NCBI GenBank assembly: GCA_029256085.1 | Contig: JAQSYP010000005.1 | Coordinates: 157,637 to 221,636 of the forward strand | From: Caryophanales bacterium | Lineage (GTDB): Bacteria > Bacillota > Bacilli > CAJFEE01 | Direction of reading: 5' to 3' | DNA length: 64,000 bases | Shown here: positions 53,521 to 63,792 of the stretch, one piece after another | How the letters are laid out: every line of letters starts with the position of its first letter | Position numbering within the stretch: position 1 is the stretch's first letter | Notes under the pieces: model-generated | Database searches by the model: none | Told to the model about the DNA's origin: nothing | Seen by the model: the letters and a program-made list of their open reading frames with translations, nothing else | Program-made: the position numbers and the translations under genes

Positions 53521-56500
53521 TTATTCTGTTGCTACTGATGGATCTTCTTGTTGCTTTTTAGGAATAATTTGCACAAAATTATCTTTTACGTTTACAAGTA
53601 ATTCCTCAACAAAAGCAGCTTCGTCTGGTTGAGAATTTTCCTTTAGAACATCCACGTAATGTGATAGTAATTCAGTAACATCATTAACGCCCTTATTATT
53701 AAGATTTTGAACTACAACTACTGCTCCTTTTGCAATTCTCTTCTTAATCGAATCAACAGTTTGACCCATCTCAGGCTGCAAGCGAACATATACTACTCCA
53801 CCTGTCATACCCGCACACATCCAAGGACCTGGATCTCCAAGGACTAAGCCTCTACCGTTAGTCATATATTCGAAAGCGAACCCTTTAATATTTGCATTAG
53901 TACCTAAATTACCAGTTGAGTCATTAATCTTCTTCTCGATTTTTCCACCAATTAATAAATCAGCCCCAGATAAACGAATACCTGCTCTTGCATCAGCATT
54001 ACCTTGTGCAAAAAGTCTACCTGAAGTTGCTCCGTAACCAAAACCTTTACCTACAGAACCATCTACAAAACTACCATTATTATTCTTAGTTTTTAAGATG
54101 TAGACATTTCCACCGAATGAAGTTTTACCAACACCATCTTGTGCTCCACCATGTACAGTTAAGTTCATACCATCAACATTGTAGGCTGCAAACCCATTAC
54201 CTAATACTGAACCTTCAATGTAGGTATTAACGACTTTTGCATCTTCAATATACTGGCGGTTTAACTTCCCACGAACACGATGACATGCGATTCTACTAGC
54301 TACAGAACGGTGTTCACAATTTACTGCTGTTAGCTTTCTAGACTCTAGTACACTTTCATCATCATAATCTAGATATTTATTGTCTTTTGCAATAAATACG
54401 TGTGGTGCCGCATCTGCATTATGAACGAACTTCTCGAAGTTAAGTTCATGTTCAACTAGTAAAGAACTTACATCTATCGAACTATCAAATTCACGACTAG
54501 TTAAATAGCACGACTTACCAACAGCTTCTTGTAAATTCTCAATTCCAAGGTCTGCAGCAATCTTTTTAAGTTCACTACCAAAAGCTGAGAAGAAGTTAAT
54601 TAAGTTATTTACTGCTTTGTCATATTCTCTTGGAACAAAACGACGGATTCCATGATCTGTAGCCTCAGCAACAGTTTCGATTTGCGTAGCAATCCCAACA
54701 TGACAAGAATCTAGGTGACAACCTCTACAAGTTGTACATCCAACAGCTATCATTGCTAGAGTCCCAAAACCAATTCTGTTTGCTCCTAGTAATACTAGTT
54801 TCATAACATCTGCAGCTGATTTAACGCCACCATCTGCCCAAATCTCAACTTTATCGCGCATTCCTGCTTCTAGTAGTGCATTGTGCGCAGCTTTAACACC
54901 TAATTCAATAGGAAGTCCAACGTGTTGAATAGCATGCGTTCTTGCTGCTCCAGTACCACCGTCAAAACCACTTAAGCTTATATAATCAGCTCCAGCTTTT
55001 GCAACACCAATTGCAATTGTACCAATGTTTGGCACAACTGGCACTTTAACGATAACTTTCGCTTTATCATTAGCTGTTTTTAATTCAGCAACCATTTGAG
55101 CTAAGTCTTCAATAGAGTAAATATCATGGTTATTCGAAGGTGAGATAAGATCTGACCCAATCGTTGCGTTTCGAGCTTCAGCAATTTTTTCAGTTACCTT
55201 TGAACCAGGTAGATGTCCACCTTCACCAGGCTTTGCTCCTTGACCAATTTTCAATTCGATTAGATTAGTAGAGTTTAATAATTCTGCACTTACTCCAAAT
55301 CTACCAGATGCGACTTGTTGTCCACGTGAATTAGGGTACTTTCCTAAAAGTTCCTTTATTTCTCCACCTTCACCGTTAAGTGAAATCATATTTAAACGAT
55401 CTGCAGCTTCTGCGTATGCTCTAAACGGTGTCTCATTTTGAGAACCGAAAGACATGGAGCTAATTACAAAAGGAAGTTCTCTACCATCTACATCTAGTGA
55501 TACGTTCTCAGGACTAATAGTAGAATCTACCTTATTGAAGTCTAATAAGTGTCTAATTGTCGTTGGGTTATTTGTTTCAATTTCAGTTAATTTCTCACCA
55601 TAGTTAGCATAGTCACCTGTTTGTGCAAGCTCATGAATAGACTTCCAAATACGCATTAATACGTGAAAAGGCTTAGCTAAACTTGGGTTTTCACTTCTAA
55701 TATCTTCATATCTTTTCTTTGAATCAGTTTCAAGATAGTCAAATCCATTTCCTAATTCATAAGAACCTAAGAAGTTTGTAATATTTAATACTTCAGATAC
55801 TTCGTTATTTAATCCAATAGCCGAGAATAATCTACCATATCCTCTAAACTCATGAATACCTAGAGTTGAGATTACTTTTTCAAGGCCCTTTTGTAATGCT
55901 GACCATAGATTAACCGTACTGTCTGTATGTTGTTCGGCAACAGTAGCAAACAGTAAGTATGGGCTAATTACATCTGCTCCTAGACCTAAACAAACTACTA
56001 AATCGTGTAAGTTTCTAATTGCACCTGAGCGCAATACTAATGAACAATCACGTCTGATTTTATGGTTAACTAATGAATTATGAACCGCTGAAACTACTAG
56101 TGCAGGATCTAACCAATATTCACCTTCAACATTCATATTATTGTCATCAAGAATTAGTAATGACTTACCAGTTCCAACTGCATAAATAGCCGCATTGGAA
56201 ATTCTTTCTAACGCTTCAGGAATTGTTTCGCCTTCTTGGAAGCTAATATTAATATTAGCAAGTAGATCGTAATTGCTAAAAATATCTTTTAACTGTTCGA
56301 ATGAAGGTTGTTGTAGTTCTTCGGCAATAGTTCCTCCGATTTCACCTTCAACGATAAGCGGAGCGCTAAGCTCTTCAACAATTACTTTTTCATCAAAAGA
56401 ATGAAGGGAAGGACGCTTACCAACAATAATACGCGTTGAGAAATGTTCAGCCTCACGCTCTCTATCAATAGCTGGGTTTGTTACAACAGCAACACTTTCC

Positions 56501-57996
56501 TTAATAAAATCAGTTATATTTTTTCTTTGTGTATCAATTGCAGCTAGAGGTACGTCATGACCTAATGATCTAATTGGTTCTGCGCCCTTTGCTGCCATTT
56601 GCTCAACCATTTGTATTTGCTCTTTAGTCCAACCAAAAGCAGAATATTGACCTAAAGTAACAGTTAATGGTTCAATAACTGTCTTTGGTGTTGGTTTTCT
56701 ATCGTGAGTTAAGCGAACAGAAGAATATCTGTAGTTTAACTTATCTGCTAATCTATTAAATACGATTTCTTGTAAAGAACTATAGTCGATAATTTCAACA
56801 GCTTTATCAGCGTGTAGCTTTAAACCAACCTTCTCACCAGGAGATAATGGTTTCGGCTCAGAAATAAATTCCTTAGCATTCACAATACCTTGTTCAGAAG
56901 AGAACATTAAAGAAGATTCAGTTTCTAATAACCATAATGGACGTAATCCTAATGCATCTAAACTAAATACGGCTTCATCTTTATATCTAGAAATGATTCC
57001 AGCAGGACCTTGTGCAAAGTGCCCCCATGCTTCACGAATGTAAGTGTACAAATCCTTAAGATGATTCGGATACTGCTTAATTTCGTGATAGATTGGTGGG
57101 AAAATATACTCGATCGCTTCAAATAAACTTAAATCATAATTTACAATTAATGATTCAAGTATACGGTTCATATCTTGAGAGTCACTACCACCGTGAGTCA
57201 GCGTAAAACCTAGCATTTCTGCTTCGTTTCTTAATTTTGCAATAGTATTAATTTCACCATTGTGACCTAAAATGCTAAATGGTTGTACTCTAAAAAAGTT
57301 AGATAAAGTGTTAGTTGAGTATCTATTATGGCCTAGCGTAACTCGGGATTCAATTAGTGGAGATTTTAAGTCATAGTAATAATTTCTTAATGTATCCCCA
57401 GCGCCCAATACCTTATATACTACATACTCATTGCCAAGTGATGATACATGAATTGCTTCATCCTTTTCAATATCTAGCACAAGTTTAAAAAATACTTTAT
57501 TTAGATTTGTTAATTCTTGCTTTGGTTCGAAAGCAATCTGAACAAAGGTAGGTTCTTCCTTTTTACCGATTGGTCCTAAAACTTCTGTAATAGTTTCTGA
57601 AGTTGATAGAGTAATAATCTCAAATCCATAACTATTAATCTTTAATGTAATTTCTTCAATCTTTGCCTTCGCATCAACTTTATTATCGACAAAAATATGA
57701 GCAACAGAAAACCCATATTGATCTACTTTATTCTCATCAACAGAGTTAGCCAATAGTTTTGACTTCCAAAGTTTTTTTGGAATCTCCATTTGAATTCCAA
57801 TTCCATCACCTTCACCTTCAATGAAGCCCGCTCTATGGTTTAATAGCGTTAGAGCATCAATACACTGCTCAATATTTGCTTTAGTTTGAATTGGTTCTTT
57901 TTCAATAATAGCAACAATACCGCAAGCGTCATGTTCATTTAAATGAAAGTCTTTAAATAGCTCTGGTTTGAATCTTGATTTACTTGTGTTCGCCAT
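53521..57996 (-). CDS. gltB: Glutamate synthase large subunit
   Basis: A 1491-residue GltB-type enzyme. N-terminal Ntn-type glutaminase (about 25-420) with nucleophile Cys25 in DACGIVAI after a 24-residue propeptide; central domain (about 470-770); FMN-binding synthase domain (about 800-1190) with PGEGGHLPGSKV, ISLSGFDGGTGAARTHAIQH and the 3Fe-4S cysteines in CTTCRGCHLDSCHVG; C-terminal GXGXG beta-helix (GSVGKGFGYGATSGRLFAQG). It makes glutamate from glutamine and 2-oxoglutarate. I chose the ATG at 57996, 9 nt behind GGAGG. No gltD is adjacent, so the electron donor is open: a distant GltD, or ferredoxin. Confidence 0.93.
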   Translation of the reverse strand: MANTSKSRFKPELFKDFHLNEHDACGIVAIIEKEPIQTKANIEQCIDALTLLNHRAGFIEGEGDGIGIQMEIPKKLWKSKLLANSVDENKVDQYGFSVAHIFVDNKVDAKAKIEEITLKINSYGFEIITLSTSETITEVLGPIGKKEEPTFVQIAFEPKQELTNLNKVFFKLVLDIEKDEAIHVSSLGNEYVVYKVLGAGDTLRNYYYDLKSPLIESRVTLGHNRYSTNTLSNFFRVQPFSILGHNGEINTIAKLRNEAEMLGFTLTHGGSDSQDMNRILESLIVNYDLSLFEAIEYIFPPIYHEIKQYPNHLKDLYTYIREAWGHFAQGPAGIISRYKDEAVFSLDALGLRPLWLLETESSLMFSSEQGIVNAKEFISEPKPLSPGEKVGLKLHADKAVEIIDYSSLQEIVFNRLADKLNYRYSSVRLTHDRKPTPKTVIEPLTVTLGQYSAFGWTKEQIQMVEQMAAKGAEPIRSLGHDVPLAAIDTQRKNITDFIKESVAVVTNPAIDREREAEHFSTRIIVGKRPSLHSFDEKVIVEELSAPLIVEGEIGGTIAEELQQPSFEQLKDIFSNYDLLANINISFQEGETIPEALERISNAAIYAVGTGKSLLILDDNNMNVEGEYWLDPALVVSAVHNSLVNHKIRRDCSLVLRSGAIRNLHDLVVCLGLGADVISPYLLFATVAEQHTDSTVNLWSALQKGLEKVISTLGIHEFRGYGRLFSAIGLNNEVSEVLNITNFLGSYELGNGFDYLETDSKKRYEDIRSENPSLAKPFHVLMRIWKSIHELAQTGDYANYGEKLTEIETNNPTTIRHLLDFNKVDSTISPENVSLDVDGRELPFVISSMSFGSQNETPFRAYAEAADRLNMISLNGEGGEIKELLGKYPNSRGQQVASGRFGVSAELLNSTNLIELKIGQGAKPGEGGHLPGSKVTEKIAEARNATIGSDLISPSNNHDIYSIEDLAQMVAELKTANDKAKVIVKVPVVPNIGTIAIGVAKAGADYISLSGFDGGTGAARTHAIQHVGLPIELGVKAAHNALLEAGMRDKVEIWADGGVKSAADVMKLVLLGANRIGFGTLAMIAVGCTTCRGCHLDSCHVGIATQIETVAEATDHGIRRFVPREYDKAVNNLINFFSAFGSELKKIAADLGIENLQEAVGKSCYLTSREFDSSIDVSSLLVEHELNFEKFVHNADAAPHVFIAKDNKYLDYDDESVLESRKLTAVNCEHRSVASRIACHRVRGKLNRQYIEDAKVVNTYIEGSVLGNGFAAYNVDGMNLTVHGGAQDGVGKTSFGGNVYILKTKNNNGSFVDGSVGKGFGYGATSGRLFAQGNADARAGIRLSGADLLIGGKIEKKINDSTGNLGTNANIKGFAFEYMTNGRGLVLGDPGPWMCAGMTGGVVYVRLQPEMGQTVDSIKKRIAKGAVVVVQNLNNKGVNDVTELLSHYVDVLKENSQPDEAAFVEELLVNVKDNFVQIIPKKQQEDPSVATE

Positions 57997-58285
57997 TTGG
58001 CTGTACCTCCTAAAATACAATATATATAATCAATTGAATTATTAATAAAGACACATAATACTATTTTCGTATAAAAATTAAATAGATACAATGGTAAATA
58101 TTTAATGTAAACGGTTACTTTGAAAAAATTTTAAGAAAATACTGAAAAATGTATAAAATTGCAATCATATTGAATAATTATACATCCGAAATTAAAGATT
58201 ATCAAGATGAGTTTTATTGTTTGTAAACATGTTAAATTTTGGGTTAAACTAACTTAGTTAGAAATGTGCGAAATGAGGAAAAAAC

Positions 58286-59308
58286 TTGAGTAAAATAATT
58301 GAAGTAAATAATTTAAGTAAAGACTACAAAATCACTTCGAGTCGGTCAGGACTATCAGGAGCTTTTCGTGATCTTTTTAGCAGAAATTATAAGCATGTTA
58401 CAGCAGTTAATGATGTTTCCTTTCATATAAATAGGGGTGAAATTGTCGGCTACATTGGTGAAAATGGTGCTGGGAAGTCAACAACAATTAAAATGCTAAC
58501 AGGAATTTTAACTCCTTCATCGGGTAGTATCGTAATTAATGGTATGGACCCACATAAAAACCGAGAAGAATACGTTAAGTCGATTGGAGTTGTTTTTGGA
58601 CAAAGATCGCAGTTATGGTGGGATATCGCTGTTCAAGAGTCATTCAGGTTACTTAAGAAGATTTATAAAGTAAATGATGCTGATTATAAAAGAAATATGG
58701 ATTTAATTAACTCGACGCTAGAAATTGAGGGTTTTTTAGATCAACCAGTACGTAAGTTATCATTAGGGCAAAGAATGAGATGTGAATTAGCTGCAGCATT
58801 AATACATAACCCACAAATTTTATTTCTAGACGAACCGACTATTGGATTAGATGTACTTGTTAAAATGAAGATAAGAGAATTCTTGAAAGAAATAAATAAA
58901 GAATATAAGACAACTATCCTTTTAACGACACATGATATATCTGATATTGAAGCCCTCTGTGAGCGCGTTATTATGCTCGATGAAGGAAAAATCATTTATA
59001 ATGGTGAACTCGAGTCTTTAAGAACAAGCTACGCAGAAGGTAAAGAAATTGTCTTTGAATTCAAAGAGAAAAAGGCAAAGGCAGCTCTTGAAGCAGCAAC
59101 ATCAAGCCTTCCAGTAACATGGTCTCACCTAGAAAATGACTTAAAGTGGATTGCTAAAGTTCATAAAAATGAAATTAGTATTTCAGATGTAATGGCTGCC
59201 ATTGTTGAAAAACATGAGATTCTTGATTTGAAGGTAAGGGAAGTAGCCTTAGAGGAAGTAATCCGTAAGATATATGAGGAAGGTATACGCAATGGACAAG
59301 TATCTTGA
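58286..59308 (+). CDS. ABC-2 type exporter, ATP-binding protein
   Basis: A 340-residue ATPase: Walker A GENGAGKSTT (about 57-66), Q-loop VFGQRSQLWWD, signature LSLGQRMR, Walker B ILFLDEPTIGLD and switch His in TTHDISD. The insert NYKHVTAVNDVSFHI and the VFGQRSQLWWD loop mark the COG4586 subgroup, always paired with two ABC-2 permeases. The about 100-residue C-terminal extension is typical. The TTG start follows GAGGAAA. The next gene overlaps by 17 nt. In the gap 57997-58285 between this gene and divergent gltB I see only A/T-rich promoter-like DNA. Confidence 0.92.
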   Translation: MSKIIEVNNLSKDYKITSSRSGLSGAFRDLFSRNYKHVTAVNDVSFHINRGEIVGYIGENGAGKSTTIKMLTGILTPSSGSIVINGMDPHKNREEYVKSIGVVFGQRSQLWWDIAVQESFRLLKKIYKVNDADYKRNMDLINSTLEIEGFLDQPVRKLSLGQRMRCELAAALIHNPQILFLDEPTIGLDVLVKMKIREFLKEINKEYKTTILLTTHDISDIEALCERVIMLDEGKIIYNGELESLRTSYAEGKEIVFEFKEKKAKAALEAATSSLPVTWSHLENDLKWIAKVHKNEISISDVMAAIVEKHEILDLKVREVALEEVIRKIYEEGIRNGQVS

Positions 59309-60083
59309 GATTATAAGAATTAGATTCTTAATGATGCTTGCATATAGAACTAACTATTATACAGGAATCATTATCTACATTATTAATATTGGCGCATATT
59401 ACTTTTTATGGAAGGCAATTTATGGTGCTAGAGGCGAGGTAGAAGGCGTTTCGATGGTGCAAATGACAACTTATATTGCGATTGCATGGATGGCGCGTGC
59501 ATTCTACTTTAATAATATTGACCGAGAAATTGCAAACGATGTTCGTGACGGAAAAGTTGCAACCGAATTAATTAGGCCCTATAACTATTTATTAACTAAG
59601 TTAATGCAAGCTTTGGGGGAAGGGCTATTTAGAATCTTCTTGTTTTCACTCCCAGGTATGATCATAGTTGCGTTAATTTTCCCTGTGAACATTCCAGTAG
59701 AGCCAGAATTATGGTTTTACTTTCTCGTTTCAATTACATTTAGCTTCATTATAAATACACAAATAAATATTCTTACTGGATTATCATCATTTTTCTTAAT
59801 GAATAACGGTGGACTTATCAGGGCGAAGCGTGTTCTAATTGATGTTTTCTCAGGCTTGGTGATTCCAATTAATTTATATCCGCTATGGGCGCAAGACATT
59901 TTTAAATTTTTGCCATTTCAATCAATCAGCTATACACCAAGTATGATTTTTTCGAAAGCATTTAGTTATGGAGAATTAATTAATGCGCTTGTAATGCAAG
60001 GTGTATGGTCATTAATATTAATTTTACCAATCCAAATAATATGGGTTTATGCTAAACGTAAAGTTATTGTGCAAGGAGGTTAA
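59292..60083 (+). CDS. ABC-2 type exporter permease 1
   Basis: A 263-residue permease (COG4587-like) with six membrane segments. LMMLAYRTNYYTGIIIYIIN opens the first, DREIANDVRDGKVATELIRP is the conserved cytoplasmic loop, and LPFQSISYTPSMIF lies before the last helix. The ATG at 59292 has GAGGAAGG upstream within the ATPase gene; the longer frame from 59274 lacks a site. It forms a three-gene exporter with its neighbours. Substrate unknown. Confidence 0.88.
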   Translation: MDKYLEIIRIRFLMMLAYRTNYYTGIIIYIINIGAYYFLWKAIYGARGEVEGVSMVQMTTYIAIAWMARAFYFNNIDREIANDVRDGKVATELIRPYNYLLTKLMQALGEGLFRIFLFSLPGMIIVALIFPVNIPVEPELWFYFLVSITFSFIINTQINILTGLSSFFLMNNGGLIRAKRVLIDVFSGLVIPINLYPLWAQDIFKFLPFQSISYTPSMIFSKAFSYGELINALVMQGVWSLILILPIQIIWVYAKRKVIVQGG

Positions 60084-60086
60084 GTA

Positions 60087-60872
60087 ATGCATTCTGTCTC
60101 TGTAATGCTTCAATATATGGCTCAATACATTAAAACACGCCTCCAATATCGAGCTAATTTAGTTATCGAATTTGTCTCGGATTTAATGTTTCAGGGTCTT
60201 AATCTAATATTTATTTTAGTTGTCTTCGGACATACGAGTAATCTAAATGGTTGGACGAGAGATGAAATTATTTTCATTTACGGTTATTTCTTAATACCTT
60301 TTACACTTTTTATCTCATTTTTTAATATATGGGATTTCAACGATAGATATATTGTAAACGGGGAATTAGATAGAGTTTTAACAAGACCTGTTCATAGTTT
60401 ATTTCAAGTTATTTTAGAAAGAATGGAACTTGAGTCGTTGCTTGGGGCGATAACTGGATTTATTGTTATGGGATTTGCTGCAGCTAGACTTAATATTAGT
60501 TTGAGTCTTACTGATAGTTTGTTGTTTATTCCGTTTGTTTTAGGTGGGACACTAGTTTACGCAGGAATCTTTGTAATGATAGCAAGTATTGGGTTTTGGT
60601 CAGATGCGAGATCATCAATTATGCCGATGATTTATAATATCGGAAATTACGGTAGGTATCCGGTTGATATTTATAATAAAGCAATTAGGTTTGTATTAAC
60701 TTGGGTTTTACCTTTTGCGTTTGTAGGTATGTATCCTTCTGCTTTCTTTCTGCATAAAAAAGAATGGTACACATATGCGTATTTAACACCGGTCATGGGT
60801 ATTTTGTTTTTTGGATTGGCGATTTTAGTTTGGAATACAGGAATAAAGAGATATAGAGGTTCAGGTAGTTAG
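60087..60872 (+). CDS. ABC-2 type exporter permease 2
   Basis: A 261-residue permease (COG3694-like) with six membrane segments; IKTRLQYRANLVIEFVSDLM and VNGELDRVLTRPVHSLFQVI match the family pattern of permease 1 (ExxxGELxxxLxRP). It starts 3 nt after permease 1 behind GGAGG and completes the ATPase-permease-permease set. The end is basic (GIKRYRGSGS). Substrate unknown. Confidence 0.88.
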   Translation: MHSVSVMLQYMAQYIKTRLQYRANLVIEFVSDLMFQGLNLIFILVVFGHTSNLNGWTRDEIIFIYGYFLIPFTLFISFFNIWDFNDRYIVNGELDRVLTRPVHSLFQVILERMELESLLGAITGFIVMGFAAARLNISLSLTDSLLFIPFVLGGTLVYAGIFVMIASIGFWSDARSSIMPMIYNIGNYGRYPVDIYNKAIRFVLTWVLPFAFVGMYPSAFFLHKKEWYTYAYLTPVMGILFFGLAILVWNTGIKRYRGSGS

Positions 60873-60890
60873 ATTGAAGGAGGTTTGGAC

Positions 60891-61340
60891 ATGGAATTGG
60901 CTACGGATTTTTCGTTATTATCAAGTAGCGGCGAAAATGTTTCATTATCAGACTATAAAGGTAAAAAAGTTGTTTTGTATTTTTATCCGAAAGATATGAC
61001 TCCTGGTTGTACAACCCAAGCTTGTGAATTTCGGGATAGGCATGATGAATTTGGTGGACTAAACACATTTATTATTGGGGTAAGTACAGATCCGATGGCT
61101 AAACATGATAAGTTCATTCAAAAATACGGTCTTCCATTTGTATTATTATCAGACGAAGATCACAAAGTATGCGAGTTATATGGTGTTTGGGTACTTAAGA
61201 AGAACTATGGAAAAGAATATATGGGTATCGAAAGAACAACATTTTTAATAGATGAAGAAGGATTTATTGAAAAAGTGTGGAAGAAAGTAAAAGTGAAAAA
61301 TCATATAGAAGATGTCTTAAATTACATAAAAGGCTCATAA
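60891..61340 (+). CDS. bcp: Thioredoxin-dependent thiol peroxidase, Bcp/PrxQ type (YgaF-like)
   Basis: A 149-residue peroxiredoxin. YFYPKDMTPGCTTQACEFRD holds the peroxidatic Cys in PGCT and the resolving Cys five residues on (C-x4-C), as in PrxQ enzymes. It reduces hydrogen and organic peroxides in the cytoplasm. The ATG at 60891 follows GGAGGTTT. Position upstream of perR matches ygaF in B. subtilis. No PerR box is seen directly in front of it. Confidence 0.93.
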   Translation: MELATDFSLLSSSGENVSLSDYKGKKVVLYFYPKDMTPGCTTQACEFRDRHDEFGGLNTFIIGVSTDPMAKHDKFIQKYGLPFVLLSDEDHKVCELYGVWVLKKNYGKEYMGIERTTFLIDEEGFIEKVWKKVKVKNHIEDVLNYIKGS

Positions 61341-61358
61341 TTAAGGGGGAATTTTTAA

Positions 61359-62474
61359 GTGAGAGATCAAAGATTAGTTGAATTAGCGAAAATGTTGTTA
61401 TCACATTCTGTTAAATTACAAAAAGGTGAAAAAGTTTTAATTAGAGGTCATTACATATCTAAGCCTTTAATGAAAGAACTTGTTAGAGAAGCGTATAACT
61501 TAAATGCATTTCCATTTGTAGAAATCATGGATGATGAGATTATGAAAGAAGTACATATAGGCTTTGAGAGAGAACAATTAGAGATTATGGCAGCATGGCA
61601 ATTAAAGCGCTATGAAGATGTTGATGCAGTTGTTTCAATTTATGGTGAAGAAAACGACGCAGAACTTGCGGAAATAGCTCCTGAAAAGCACCAATTACGT
61701 GGAGAAGTATTTAAACCAGTTCAAAAGTTTATTATTTCAGAAAGAAGATGGGTGTTACTAAATTACCCTACTTTTGGACTAGCGCAAAAGGCGAAAATGT
61801 CTTTAGACAATTTTGAAGACTATTTATTAGATGTTTGTACTGTTGATTATGAAAAATTAAACAAAGCAATGCAGCCACTTAAAGAATTAATGGATCGTAC
61901 AGATAAGGTTCGTTTAGTTTCTCCAGGAACAGACTTAACGTTCTCTATTAAAGGAATACCAACAATAATTTGTGCTGGTGAGAATAATGTTCCAGATGGC
62001 GAAGTTTTCACAGCGCCTGTTCGTGATAGTGTAAATGGAACGATTACTTATAATACGCCGTGTCCATACCAAGGTGTAACTTTTAATAACGTTTGTCTTA
62101 CTTTTAAAGATGGCAAAATTGTTGAAGCAACTGCTGACCAAAGTGAAAGAATAAATAAAATTTTTGATACAGATGAAGGCGCTCGTTATGTAGGTGAATT
62201 TGCAATTGGAGTAAACCCACAAATTATGAATCCAATGGGAGATATCCTTTTTGATGAGAAAATTGCTGGTAGTATTCACTTTACTCCAGGCGAAGCATAT
62301 TCTGATGCTGACAATGGAAACAAATCTGCAATTCACTGGGATATGGTTTTAATTCAAAGACCTGAATTTGGTGGAGGAGATATCTATTTTGATGATGTCT
62401 TAATTCGTAAAGATGGCCAATTTGTTCTTCCAGAGCTTGAGAGTTTAAATCCAGAAAATTTTAATACAAAATAG
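61359..62474 (+). CDS. Leucyl aminopeptidase of the M29 family (AmpS/AmpT-like)
   Basis: A 371-residue metallo-aminopeptidase. Metal ligands of the M29 type are visible: Glu in CAGENNVPDGEVFTAP, Glu in YVGEFAIGVNP, His in AGSIHFTPGEAY and HWDMV with the C-terminal acidic DVLIRKDGQF. It trims N-terminal residues from peptides. GTG start behind AAGGGGGA, 18 nt after bcp, so it may share that transcript. It has no counterpart at this place in B. subtilis as far as I recall. Confidence 0.9.
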   Translation: MRDQRLVELAKMLLSHSVKLQKGEKVLIRGHYISKPLMKELVREAYNLNAFPFVEIMDDEIMKEVHIGFEREQLEIMAAWQLKRYEDVDAVVSIYGEENDAELAEIAPEKHQLRGEVFKPVQKFIISERRWVLLNYPTFGLAQKAKMSLDNFEDYLLDVCTVDYEKLNKAMQPLKELMDRTDKVRLVSPGTDLTFSIKGIPTIICAGENNVPDGEVFTAPVRDSVNGTITYNTPCPYQGVTFNNVCLTFKDGKIVEATADQSERINKIFDTDEGARYVGEFAIGVNPQIMNPMGDILFDEKIAGSIHFTPGEAYSDADNGNKSAIHWDMVLIQRPEFGGGDIYFDDVLIRKDGQFVLPELESLNPENFNTK

Positions 62475-62568
62475 ACGGGTGTTGTAGGATAGTAGTCTAT
62501 ACTTATTTTTCATAAGTACATATGTTGTAGTATAAGGCATACCTCCTCACGATAACTTTTCTAACACT

Positions 62569-62595
62569 TGCGGGATTAAGTTCCCGCATTTTTTT
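62569..62595 (+). terminator. Terminator after the aminopeptidase gene
   Basis: Stem TGCGGGA / TCCCGCA with loop TTAAGT and T7. Confidence 0.9.
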
Positions 62596-62715
62596 GTTGG
62601 AATTTTTTGAATAATGTATATAATTAGTATTGGAGCTTAGATTAAGTTAGCGAATGTTGCTATTGAATTGACAAGAAATTACTTTAAGTTTAAACTGATT
62701 ATATACATTACTACA

Positions 62716-62730
62716 TTATAATCGTTATAA
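62716..62730 (+). promoter_or_regulatory. PerR box upstream of perR
   Basis: TTATAATCGTTATAA matches the PerR consensus TTATAATNATTATAA with one change (A to G after the centre). It lies 21 nt before the perR start, the normal place for autoregulation. Confidence 0.85.
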
Positions 62731-62751
62731 AAAAGTGAGGGGTGCATGACG

Positions 62752-63177
62752 ATGAATGATCAAACATTAAAAGATTCACTTACAAAATTAAAAGGCACTG
62801 GGGTAAGGATCACCCCGCAGCGTCATGCAATTTTAGATTACTTAATAAAATCAACTGCGCATCCAACTGCTGATGATATTTACAAGGCGTTGGAAGGAAA
62901 ATTTCCTAATATGAGTGTAGCGACGGTTTATAATAACCTTAGAGTATTTAGAGAAGTAGGATTAGTTAAAGAACTAACTTATGGTGATGCATCAAGCCGC
63001 TTTGATTTTTGGCATAAAGATCATTATCACATTATTTGTACTAATTGCAGTAAAATGGTTGACTTTGACTATCCTGGATTAGATGAAGTAGAACAGTTAG
63101 CTAAGCATGTATCGGGCTTTGATGTAACGCATCATAGACTTGAAGTTTATGGTCTATGTCCTGACTGCAAAAAATAA
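62752..63177 (+). CDS. perR: Peroxide-sensing repressor PerR (Fur family)
   Basis: A 141-residue Fur-family repressor. The winged helix has [13 protein letters not shown] and [19 protein letters not shown]. Regulatory metal ligands are in [20 protein letters not shown] and the downstream Asp in VDFDYPG; the structural zinc site is CTNC plus CPDC near the end. This His/Asp set is the PerR type that is oxidised by hydrogen peroxide. I prefer the second ATG (62752) because GTGAGGGG lies 9 nt upstream; the first (62746) would be only 3 nt away. Confidence 0.95.
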   Translation: MNDQTLKDSLTKLKGTGVRITPQRHAILDYLIKSTAHPTADDIYKALEGKFPNMSVATVYNNLRVFREVGLVKELTYGDASSRFDFWHKDHYHIICTNCSKMVDFDYPGLDEVEQLAKHVSGFDVTHHRLEVYGLCPDCKK

Positions 63178-63181
63178 TATA

Positions 63182-63214
63182 AAAAAAGTCTACCTATTAT
63201 GGGTAGACTTTTTT
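63182..63214 (+). terminator. Terminator after perR
   Basis: Stem AAAAAAGTCTACC / GGTAGACTTTTTT with a short A/T loop. Confidence 0.92.
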
Positions 63215-63245
63215 GGCTCTTAGGAATGAGTTTTAAAGTGTTAGA

Positions 63246-63275
63246 CAAAAAATAATAGCCCCGTATCTACGGGGC
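63246..63275 (-). terminator. Terminator of ygzB
   Basis: Minus-strand stem GCCCCGT / ACGGGGC (63258-63275) followed by TATTATTTTTT. Confidence 0.8.
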
Positions 63276-63364
63276 CAATGAGAAAAAAACAATGAAAGGT
63301 TTATTAGCTAAGAATAGAATAAAATATAAATATGCAGAAATTATGAATTCCAGAAAAAACTTAA

Positions 63365-63688
63365 TTATATTTCCTTTCCGTGGTATTCAGGTACAGTTGT
63401 AATATGTTCATTACAGTGCATGCAATAATCAATCTTCTTATACATTTTCGTTGGTTTCCTGCAGTGTGGGCATTTTACAGTCAAAGCTTTACCCTCGTAA
63501 ATCCCTAAAATAAAAAAAGATATAGTACTTCCTATTATTAGTAAAAAACCAATTCCAGTTAAAAAACTTAATATGAGCATCGAACTAGTGAAGAAAATTC
63601 CGAGATATATTAGTAAGAAACCTATTACTATAGATAATAAAGATAAATTTCTCAATTTATTAATTCTTTTCTTAAAAGATAAATTCAT
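63365..63688 (-). CDS. ygzB: UPF0295 membrane protein (YgzB-like)
   Basis: A 107-residue protein with two membrane helices (about 15-33 and 42-60) and a C-terminal zinc-ribbon-like segment CPHC-N13-CMHC. Length and position next to perR and an rRNA operon match B. subtilis YgzB. Function is unknown. The ATG at 63688 follows TTTGGAGGA; the longer frame from 63718 has no ribosome site. Confidence 0.85.
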   Translation of the reverse strand: MNLSFKKRINKLRNLSLLSIVIGFLLIYLGIFFTSSMLILSFLTGIGFLLIIGSTISFFILGIYEGKALTVKCPHCRKPTKMYKKIDYCMHCNEHITTVPEYHGKEI

Positions 63689-63792
63689 TAGTATGTTCCT
63701 CCAAAGATAATATTTCATGATTTAAGTATTTACTTTCTATTATAATCTTTTTATTACAATAAATAGAATGAAATTTGTCTTCTTGAAAAGGG

